Positions 1 to 6,034 of a stretch of DNA of 22,863 bases are shown one piece after another; within the stretch, counting starts at the first letter, position 1; the number at the start of each line of letters is the position of its first letter. The DNA comes from a bacterium (GTDB lineage Bacteria > Armatimonadota > HRBIN16). The translations under genes and the position numbers were made by a program. The notes under the pieces are model-generated. The model was given only the letters and a program-made list of their open reading frames with translations, made no database searches and was not told the DNA's origin. The stretch is from contig JANWXG010000012.1 in the NCBI GenBank assembly GCA_025057335.1, positions 1 through 22,863 of the forward strand. Reading direction: 5' to 3'.

Positions 1-398
1 AAGTGGTTCGCAGCGATACTCCCCTTACCTCCCTGATGGCGCAGGGGCGAGCATCTCACGCTCTCCACACGCCCTGCCTCCTGCGCGCGCAGCACTATCT
101 GTGCTCCCACGCGCTGCCCGCGCGCGGCAGAGACCACCACCTCACGGCGCGCCCCAGCAGGCGGCGGCGTATCGCGAAACACGTTGTGCAGGGCGTGCGT
201 GCACCACCACGACACGCTCTGGGAAGCTAGAGCGGATAGCGCAGCTAGCAGACACACCAACTGGCGACACCTCCGCAACAGCGTTTTTGCGTTGCACCAA
301 TCTTTCTCAGCTGAGGCTTGGGGTTCCTGCTAGTTCCGCGCAGATGCAACGCCTGGATGAGGGGAGGATGCTTCACCGTCGGTTATCATAACAATAAA

Positions 399-456
399 TG
401 TCACCCTGAGCGGTGCGAAAGGTCTCAGAGATGCTTCGCTCACGCTCAGCATGACA
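399..456. repeat. Family A imperfect palindrome, single copy
   Basis: This copy starts TGTCACCCTGAGCG and ends CGCTCAGCATGACA, with an inner GAGATGCTTCGC. The ends are inverted relatives of each other, so the roughly 58-base element can fold into a long imperfect hairpin. The left half has drifted from the commoner form found at 3495, 3603, 3868, 18380 and 18465. Confidence 0.75.
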
Positions 457-462
457 GAGAGA

Positions 463-670
463 CGGCTCGGCAGGAGCCTCGCTCTCCAGGCTGTTTGTCA
501 GGGAGAAGCACTCGTTCACTACGAGCTCTTCGTTCGTCATGCGCACTTGAGCAGGCTAAAGCCTACACTACGAGCACGTAGGTTTGTCGAGGTGCATTCC
601 AGTATGTCTCGTCATGCTGAGCGACAGCAAAGTATACCTCAAACCACTTCGCTCCGCGCAGGATGGCAGC
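463..670. repeat. Degenerate repeat remnants (families D, B and A)
   Basis: A family D start (GGCTCGGCAGGAGCC) lies near 465. It is followed by a family B remnant with GAAGCACTCG and TTCACTACGAGC near 486-525. At about 612 a further family A relative begins TCATGCTGAGCG, but its inner part is strongly diverged. These look like older, eroded copies of the elements clustered at 3366-3925 and 18313-18840. Confidence 0.5.
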
Positions 671-748
671 AAAGCGAAATTCGAAACGCCCGCTCTAAAC
701 GAGCACACTGACACCAAACAAATCGGCAATCGCAGAGGAGCGCACCAC

Positions 749-1168
749 TCACTCCCTCCTCGGGGCGGGACGCTCTTCAAAGTAGTGCAGATTTTCCCCC
801 TCCAGCACGTGTCGGCGGAAGGTTTCGAGCATCTGTTCCGCCTCGGAGCGCAGCCGAAAAGTGCCTTTCACCTCGCCCTGCCACACGTCCTGCTGTACCC
901 AGTCGGGCACGGGAAGGAATACCACTGGCTCTGGAGTCTCTACCTCCACGCTCAGGATGAGCGGTGCGCCCGGCGTATCATGCCAGAACACGAACTCCAG
1001 CACGACGCTGCGTGGGGTGTAGTGCGCGCTACCCATCTGCACCTCGCGCATCTGCATCGCCTCTTCAAAGGCTTTGCGGTCGAAGTGTCCGATGGGCGGC
1101 GGCTGCTTGTGTTGCAGAGCCTCCAGAATCTGTTTGCGGGCGGCGTTGGTGAACTCACGTAAGGTCAT
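749..1168 (-). CDS. Small conserved-looking unknown protein in gatA operon
   Basis: I do not recognise this 139-residue protein. It is soluble, with no signal peptide or membrane segment. The N-terminal half looks helical and the middle looks beta-rich (RSVVLEFVFWHD, LILSVEVETPEPVVFLPVPD). I chose the ATG at 1168 because an AGAGGT motif lies about seven bases upstream; GTG at 1177 and ATG at 1174 are in the same frame but too close to that motif. The upstream gene stops at 1174-1176, so the two genes touch and are probably translationally coupled. It is the third gene of the gatA operon. No function can be inferred beyond co-transcription. Confidence 0.7.
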   Translation of the reverse strand: MTLREFTNAARKQILEALQHKQPPPIGHFDRKAFEEAMQMREVQMGSAHYTPRSVVLEFVFWHDTPGAPLILSVEVETPEPVVFLPVPDWVQQDVWQGEVKGTFRLRSEAEQMLETFRRHVLEGENLHYFEERPAPRRE

Positions 1169-1173
1169 CCTCA

Positions 1174-1776
1174 TCACCTCTGGCTACCATTCAGCCACTG
1201 GCGCAGCTCCTCCATGCTTTGCTGGTAGTTCTCCATCTCCTGCTGCAGCTCCTGTAACGTCTCCAGCAGGCTCGGGGGCGCTTCGGGCGCACTCAAGGGC
1301 TGGGAGTGCAACAACATCATCCTGTCATGCAGCACGTCCAGGTCTACCAGCCAGCGTTCCACCTGCGCTTCGATCTGCTTCGCCTGCATCAGGGCGCGGT
1401 TGCGCTCGCGGTCGGCTTGCTCCAGCTGCTGTAGCATCTGGTCGTAGGTCTGTGCGATATCGAGCTGCCTCTGCTGGCGGTACCACCAGCTCACCCCCGT
1501 ATACCACAGCCGCTGCCACCAGCGGCTCGGGGGCAGGTGCACGAGGATACGGTCCTGCACGAGCAGGTGTTCGTAGATACCTTCCTGCAAGCGCTGCAGC
1601 CGTTGGGGAAGTTCGCGCAGCCCCTGCTTGCCATGCTCAGGCAGCGAGCGATAGGCGCGTAGCACTTTCGCCACACGCTCTTTCGCCCGACGCCACAACG
1701 CCTGAGTGCGCTCGTGGCGTAGCCGTCGCCTTTGCCAGCGCTGCCACCTCTCCCACAGCTCGCGCAGGAAAGACAC
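1174..1776 (-). CDS. Coiled-coil, Trp/Arg/Gln-rich unknown protein
   Basis: This 200-residue protein is unrecognised. The N-terminal 40 residues are very basic and tryptophan-rich (LWERWQRWQRRRLRHER). Residues about 75-100 contain PPSRWWQRLWYTGVSWWYRQ, which could be an amphipathic or membrane-surface segment. Heptad-like helical stretches follow (about 100-145 and 165-195, for example LLETLQELQQEMENYQQSMEEL), suggesting a coiled coil. The start is GTG at 1776, preceded by an AGGGGG ribosome binding site that overlaps the end of gatA, whose stop is 12 bases upstream. The spacing indicates one transcript with gatA. It could be a structural or envelope-associated protein; this is inference from composition only. 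Confidence 0.7.
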   Translation of the reverse strand: MSFLRELWERWQRWQRRRLRHERTQALWRRAKERVAKVLRAYRSLPEHGKQGLRELPQRLQRLQEGIYEHLLVQDRILVHLPPSRWWQRLWYTGVSWWYRQQRQLDIAQTYDQMLQQLEQADRERNRALMQAKQIEAQVERWLVDLDVLHDRMMLLHSQPLSAPEAPPSLLETLQELQQEMENYQQSMEELRQWLNGSQR

Positions 1777-1788
1777 AGGATGCCCCCT

Positions 1789-3249
1789 TCATAACACAGG
1801 CTTGCGCCGATGCCAGTCGGTCGCCTGCTCGTAAGTGTATGCCACGCGCAGGACCGTCTCCTCATCCCAGGGCTTGCCGATAATCTGCATGCCGATAGGC
1901 AGCCCGTCTTGAAATCCGCATGGCAGCGAGAGGGCAGGTAGCCCCGCGATGTTCACAGGGATGGTACACACATCCGCCAGCTTCATCGCCAGCGGGTCGT
2001 CCACCTTCTCACCGAGGCGGAACGCGACCGTCGGCGAGGTAGGAGTGAGCAGCACATCGTAGCGTTCGAAGGCGCGGTCGAAGTCACGCCGAATGAGCGT
2101 GCGCACTTGCTGCGCCTTGAGGTAATAGGCGTCATAGTAGCCTGCGGAGAGCGCGTAGGTGCCAATCATGATGCGCTGTTTCACCTCCGCGCCGAAGCCT
2201 TCGCCGCGCGTCTTCTCTACCATGCCGATATGCCCTTCCAGTTTCTGAGTGCGCCAGCCGTACTTGACCCCGTCGTAGCGGGCGAGGTTGGAGCTGGCTT
2301 CCGCAGGCGCGAGGATGTAGTAGCACGCCAGTCCATACTCCACATAGGGCAGCGAGGTCTCCTCAGCGACCGCGCCTGCCCCCTCCAGCACACGCACCGC
2401 ATCGTGTATCGCTTGCGCCACCTCGGGCGCTACGCCTTGCGCGAAGAACTCCTTGGGAACGCCTATGCGCAAGCCCCTGACCTCAGGAACCAGTGCAGCA
2501 GTGAAATCGGGTACAGGCAGGTCTACGCTTGTGGAGTCGCGGCAGTCTTTGCCGCAGATAGCGTTGAGCAGAAGGGCGCAATCGGTCACATCCTTGGTGA
2601 TAGGACCAATCTGGTCAAGCGAGGAGGCGTAGGCAATCAGCCCGTATCGGCTCACGCGCCCGTAAGTGGGCTTCATGCCCACCACGCCGCACATGGCGGC
2701 AGGCTGACGGATGGAGCCACCTGTATCCGAACCCAGCGCGGCGATACAGAGGTCGGCAGCTACCGCCGCCGCTGAGCCTCCGCTGCTACCACCGGGCACG
2801 CAGTCCAACTTCCAAGGGTTGCGCGTAGGGAAAAACGCCGAGTTTTCTGTCGACGAGCCCATTGCGAACTCGTCCATGTTGGTCTTGCCCGTGAACACGG
2901 CGTGCTGTTGCCTGAGCCGCTCCACCACGTGCGCATCGTAGGGCGGCACGAAGTTCTGCAGTATCTTCGACGCGCAGGTAGTGAGCACTCCGCGCGTGCA
3001 GAGGTTGTCCTTCAGGGCGATAGGAATGCCCGTGAGCAGCCCGGCTCCGTCGCCTGCTTGCAGCAGCCTGTCCGCTTCTTCTGCCTGCTGCAGGGCAAGC
3101 TCGGGCGTCAGCGTGATGTAGGCACGCACCCTCGGCTCAACCGCCTCGATACGTTCCAACACTGCCTGTGTGAGTTCACGACTGCTGACCTCGCGCCTGC
3201 GCAATAGGTGGTGTGCTTCATGAATAGTCAGCTGATGTAACTCGCTCAT
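1789..3249 (-). CDS. gatA: Aspartyl/glutamyl-tRNA amidotransferase subunit A
   Basis: GatA is the amidase subunit of GatCAB. It releases ammonia from glutamine, which GatB uses to convert Glu-tRNA(Gln) or Asp-tRNA(Asn) to the amidated form. The 486-residue protein has the full amidase signature: the catalytic triad is visible as Lys80 (GIPIALKDN), Ser155 (VPGGSSGGSAAAVAAD) and Ser179 (GSDTGGSIRQPA), in the spacing known for GatA. Length is normal for the family. I place the start at the ATG at 3249 because GGAGGAGCG lies immediately upstream; an in-frame ATG at 3276 has no such site. gatB and gatC are not in the window. Two unknown genes follow in the same orientation at very short spacing, so gatA leads a three-gene operon. 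High confidence. Confidence 0.97.
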   Translation of the reverse strand: MSELHQLTIHEAHHLLRRREVSSRELTQAVLERIEAVEPRVRAYITLTPELALQQAEEADRLLQAGDGAGLLTGIPIALKDNLCTRGVLTTCASKILQNFVPPYDAHVVERLRQQHAVFTGKTNMDEFAMGSSTENSAFFPTRNPWKLDCVPGGSSGGSAAAVAADLCIAALGSDTGGSIRQPAAMCGVVGMKPTYGRVSRYGLIAYASSLDQIGPITKDVTDCALLLNAICGKDCRDSTSVDLPVPDFTAALVPEVRGLRIGVPKEFFAQGVAPEVAQAIHDAVRVLEGAGAVAEETSLPYVEYGLACYYILAPAEASSNLARYDGVKYGWRTQKLEGHIGMVEKTRGEGFGAEVKQRIMIGTYALSAGYYDAYYLKAQQVRTLIRRDFDRAFERYDVLLTPTSPTVAFRLGEKVDDPLAMKLADVCTIPVNIAGLPALSLPCGFQDGLPIGMQIIGKPWDEETVLRVAYTYEQATDWHRRKPVL

Positions 3250-3365
3250 CGCTCCTCCGCACTCTCTTTTGTTCATGTTTGCATTCTGTTGGCGCCTCAG
3301 GTCACTTCGCTGCTTTCTTGCTCTCGGAAGGACGCCTTATCGTGAAGTGTGCCATTCTGCCCCCT

Positions 3366-3925
3366 TATCATTCCGAGCGTCAGCGAAGAATCTCGGAGAT
3401 GCTTCGCTTGCGCTCAGCATGACAACACTGGAGGGTCGCGCTCCGTCGCGACCGCTGAACCCCGACGGCTCGGCGGGAGCCTTGCCTTCCACCCTGTCAT
3501 TCTGAGCGAAGCGAAGAATCTCACCGCTTGCTCGGCAGAGATGCTTCGCCTGCGGCTCAGCATGACAGGAGAGAGGCTCGGCGGGAGCCTTGCCTTCCAC
3601 CCTGTCATTCTGAGCGAAGCGAAGAATCTCCGAGATGCTTCACCCCGCTCCGCATGACAGGAAAAGAACGAGATGCTTTGCTTGCGCTCAGCATGACAAC
3701 ACTGGAGGGTCGCGCTCCGTCGCGACCGCTGAACTTTTTGTCGTTCTGTCCTCTTGTTGTTCTGAAGTCTACGTTGTTTGTCCAGGAGAAGCACTCACGT
3801 GCTTCACTACGAGCCTAAACAGTTTGTCGGGCGCCATGTTGGTAGTAGCGCACGTGAGTGCGCCTCCTGTCATTCTGAGCGAAGCGAAGAATTCCGGAGA
3901 TGCTCCGCTCGCGCTCAGCATGAGA
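3366..3925. repeat. Cluster of dispersed palindromic repeats (A, B, C, D)
   Basis: This fills most of the gene-free stretch 3250-4033. Family A copies (TGTCATTCTGAGCG ... CGCTCAGCATGACA) lie at 3366-3424, 3495-3567, 3603-3659 and 3868-3925, with a right half at 3670-3698. The copy at 3495 carries about 15 extra bases in the middle. Family C, an inverted repeat GGTCGCG/CGCGACC, occurs near 3432 and 3706. Family D (GGCTCGGCGGGAGCC) starts at 3467 and 3575. Family B (GAAGCAC-tcac-GTGCTTC at 3788-3805, then GCGCAC-gtga-GTGCGC at 3848-3863) runs about 3761-3863. Two segments are direct duplicates: 3396-3460 with 3670-3734 (one mismatch seen) and 3467-3522 with 3575-3630 (identical by eye). Many open frames here are only translations of the repeats. 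Confidence 0.85.
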
Positions 3926-4033
3926 TATTTGGAATGGGATGGAGCGCATCCCTCCGAACGACATAGCAGAAGCCTCACCCAAAAACTTCGTAGTCAGCCT
4001 TCACCATTATACCGTCTTTTCACAGCAGCGCCG

Positions 4034-5266
4034 TCACCGCGTGAACGCACGCTGCACTTTGGCAATGGCGGTGGCGATGTCTGCCATATCTTCCTCATCG
4101 CCCAGCAACATGTTCTGATACAGCCACACCGCCTCCTCGTAACAGGCGCGCTCGCACACAGGGCAGTGCACTCGCGAGTAGTCCTTGAGCGCGCTCCGCT
4201 GGCAGAGGTCTGTGGAGTTGGGGCGGTTCGTGAACACCTTCTCCTTATAAAGCGGCACGTAGCCTGTGGTGCAAGGAACACCCTCCGCGTTGAGCGCTTT
4301 CACGAACTCTTCGCGCGACCTGCCCCCAAACGCTTCCCTGTTGTACCGAAAGATATAAAGGTGGTATGCATGGCGCGTCACGCGCGGGTCGGGGCGCGGC
4401 GGACGAATACCTGGAATCTGGGCGAGCATTTCGCTGAGCTTCTGCGCGTTCTGAGTGCGTCGTTCGGTCTGCTCGGGCAGGCGTTGGAGCTGACACAGCA
4501 GAATCGCCGCCTGAAACTCAGTCATGCGGAAGTTACTGCCCAGCACGTGGTGTTCGTACCAACGCCCCCCGCGAACCCTACCCACGTTGTGCACTGACCA
4601 CACCATGTCCGCCCAGTGCGGGTCGTCCGTGAGCACTGCGCCGCCCTCACCGGAGTTCAGGTTCTTGCTTGCTTGGAAGCTGAAGCAGCCCATGTCGCCG
4701 ATAGCGCCAACCTTTCTCCCCTTCCACTCCGCCGCGTGCGCCTGCGCCGCATCCTCGATGACCAGCAGGTTATGTTTGCGGGCGACCTCCATGACGCCGT
4801 CCATGTCGGCAGGGCATCCCGCGATGTGCACGGGGATGATGGCGCGTGTGCGGGGGGTGATCGCCTCTTCGATTCTGGCGGGGTCGATGTTCAGGCTCTC
4901 CTCCTCCACATCTACGAACACGGGGGTCGCTCCCACGGCTAGCACCGCTGTCGCCGTGGCGATGAAGGTATATGGTGGCACAATCACCTCGTCACCACAG
5001 CCGATGTGTGCCGCACGCAGAGCGACCTCCAGCGCCGCCGTGCCGTTGGTCACGCACACCGCGAACTGCGCATCCTGAAAGCGCGCGAACTCCTCCTCGA
5101 ACTGGCGTACCTTCGTGCCGCCAACAGACCACCACTGTCCGCTGCGCACTACCTCTAAGATGGCTTGCTCCTCTGACTCGTCGAACACAGGCCAAGGCGG
5201 CCAGGGGCGCGTGCGCACGGGGGTCCCCCCGTCAAGGGCTAACCTGTCTGCTGCGCTCACGGCCAT
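4034..5266 (-). CDS. DegT/DnrJ/EryC1/StrS family PLP aminotransferase
   Basis: This 410-residue fold-type I PLP enzyme belongs to the sugar-aminotransferase-like DegT family, whose members usually aminate keto-sugars for cell-surface glycans, antibiotics or related products. The PLP-binding lysine is Lys201 in SFQASKNLNSGEGG, and the aspartate that holds the pyridine nitrogen is Asp172 in VIEDAAQAHAA. The substrate-entry region GTPVRTRPWPPWPVFDE and the VPPYTFIATATA motif are also typical. The start is the ATG at 5266 with AGGAGG about ten bases upstream. It is divergent from nrdR and alone on its transcript, with the repeat cluster downstream. No other sugar-nucleotide gene is nearby, so the substrate cannot be named; the N-terminal motif also occurs in AHBA-synthase-like and oxidoreductase-linked members. 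Confidence 0.92.
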   Translation of the reverse strand: MAVSAADRLALDGGTPVRTRPWPPWPVFDESEEQAILEVVRSGQWWSVGGTKVRQFEEEFARFQDAQFAVCVTNGTAALEVALRAAHIGCGDEVIVPPYTFIATATAVLAVGATPVFVDVEEESLNIDPARIEEAITPRTRAIIPVHIAGCPADMDGVMEVARKHNLLVIEDAAQAHAAEWKGRKVGAIGDMGCFSFQASKNLNSGEGGAVLTDDPHWADMVWSVHNVGRVRGGRWYEHHVLGSNFRMTEFQAAILLCQLQRLPEQTERRTQNAQKLSEMLAQIPGIRPPRPDPRVTRHAYHLYIFRYNREAFGGRSREEFVKALNAEGVPCTTGYVPLYKEKVFTNRPNSTDLCQRSALKDYSRVHCPVCERACYEEAVWLYQNMLLGDEEDMADIATAIAKVQRAFTR

Positions 5267-5425
5267 TGCTCGGCGCCTCCTGCGGATGGTTTGTATCCAG
5301 ATTCCGTGCAGGAGAAGAGATTACCTCCTCTCCATAGGTCATGCAGTGCTAATCGGTATGTTCTCCCCGAATTCACGATGGGGCGGCTGATGGAAGAATT
5401 TTTCCTGTTCCCTCTGCAAAACCCC

Positions 5426-5455
5426 TTGACACCCCCATATCTTGTGTGATATAAA
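5426..5455 (+). promoter_or_regulatory. SigmaA-type promoter of nrdR-nrdJ
   Basis: A perfect -35 hexamer TTGACA (5426-5431) is followed after 18 bases by TATAAA (5450-5455). Transcription would start near 5462. The ribosome binding site of nrdR follows at about 5496. The first candidate NrdR box fills the spacer between the two hexamers. Confidence 0.8.
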
Positions 5456-5478
5456 TAGAGCAGCCCAATATCTGGGCT
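5432..5478 (+). promoter_or_regulatory. Tandem candidate NrdR boxes
   Basis: Two 16-base segments resemble the known NrdR box (acaCwAtATaTwGtgt). Box 1 at 5432-5447 reads CCCCCATATCTTGTGT and keeps the CATAT core and the whole right arm. Box 2 at 5463-5478 reads GCCCAATATCTGGGCT and keeps CAATAT-T; with the preceding A it forms a perfect AGCCCA/TGGGCT inverted repeat. Their starts are exactly 31 bases apart, the spacing expected for two boxes on the same face of the helix. Box 1 lies between -35 and -10 and box 2 at the transcription start, so binding would block RNA polymerase. This predicts NrdR autoregulation together with control of nrdJ. Confidence 0.65.
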
Positions 5479-5511
5479 AATACCCCATTGCCGGCAAGGG
5501 GGAGTGACAAC

Positions 5512-5985
5512 GTGAAGTGCCCATACTGCGGTCACCCCGAGGACAGGGTGCTTGACTCGCGTCCCATCCGTGATGGTGAGGCGATTAAGCGACGGCGAGA
5601 GTGCCTAGCGTGTGGCAGACGCTTCACCACCTTCGAGGAAATCGAGGAGCTCAAGCTGATGGTGGTGAAAAACGACGGTAGGCGCGAGCCGTTCGACCGC
5701 AACAAGGTGTTGCGCGGGATGCAGGTCGCCTGTGAGAAGCGCCCGATTTCTATAGACGCCCTCGAGGAGATCGCAAACGAGATCGAGCAGTTACTCATCA
5801 ATCGCGGCGAGCGGGAAGTTCGGTCGTCCGAGATTGGCGAGCTGGTCATGGAGCGGCTGAAGCAGCTGGACCAGGTGGCGTATGTGCGCTTCGCCTCCGT
5901 GTATCGCCAGTTCGAGGACGCCACGCAGTTCCGCGAGTTGGTGAACATGCTCATGCGCCAGCGACGCCAACAGCAGCAGAAGTAG
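5512..5985 (+). CDS. nrdR: Transcriptional repressor NrdR
   Basis: NrdR is the nucleotide-sensing repressor of ribonucleotide reductase genes. The 157-residue protein has the two expected parts. An N-terminal zinc ribbon uses Cys3, Cys6, Cys31 and Cys34 (KCPYCG, CLACGRRF) and binds DNA; an ATP-cone domain at about 46-136 begins LMVVKNDGRREPFDRNKVLRGM and senses ATP/dATP. I chose the GTG start at 5512 because the conserved MKCPYCG N-terminus begins there and an AAGGGGGAG site lies about eight bases upstream; the open frame extends to 5488 without support. It is followed 49 bases later by nrdJ, the gene it is expected to control, and its own promoter carries candidate NrdR boxes. Confidence 0.96.
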   Translation: MKCPYCGHPEDRVLDSRPIRDGEAIKRRRECLACGRRFTTFEEIEELKLMVVKNDGRREPFDRNKVLRGMQVACEKRPISIDALEEIANEIEQLLINRGEREVRSSEIGELVMERLKQLDQVAYVRFASVYRQFEDATQFRELVNMLMRQRRQQQQK

Positions 5986-6034
5986 CGTCGCCCTATCCTA
6001 CCGCTATACTGAAAAAGGGAGGAGAGTTTTGCCA

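Larger units (their letters stand above)
1..748. other. Gene-poor stretch with decayed repeats
   Basis: I see no convincing gene here. Short open frames overlap on both strands, none has a good ribosome binding site together with a recognisable protein, and several are translations of dispersed palindromic repeats. The first 390 bases hold nothing I can name. One recognisable repeat copy lies at 399-456, followed by eroded relatives up to about 670. No tRNA-like cloverleaf or rRNA segment was noticed. The stretch lies downstream of the gatA operon, whose last gene ends at 749. Confidence 0.6.

Noticed and set aside
584..1162. A 192-codon plus-strand open frame
   Set aside because: Antisense to the small protein in the gatA operon and starts inside a decayed repeat.
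3349..3657. Plus-strand frame with SEESRRC/AQHD-like peptides
   Set aside because: This is a translation of family A repeats, a well-known type of spurious protein.
3366..3925. Possible CRISPR array
   Set aside because: Repeats are imperfect palindromes of several families with irregular spacing and no cas genes.
3635..4597. A 320-codon plus-strand open frame
   Set aside because: It runs through the repeat cluster and antisense to the DegT aminotransferase; no ribosome site or family.
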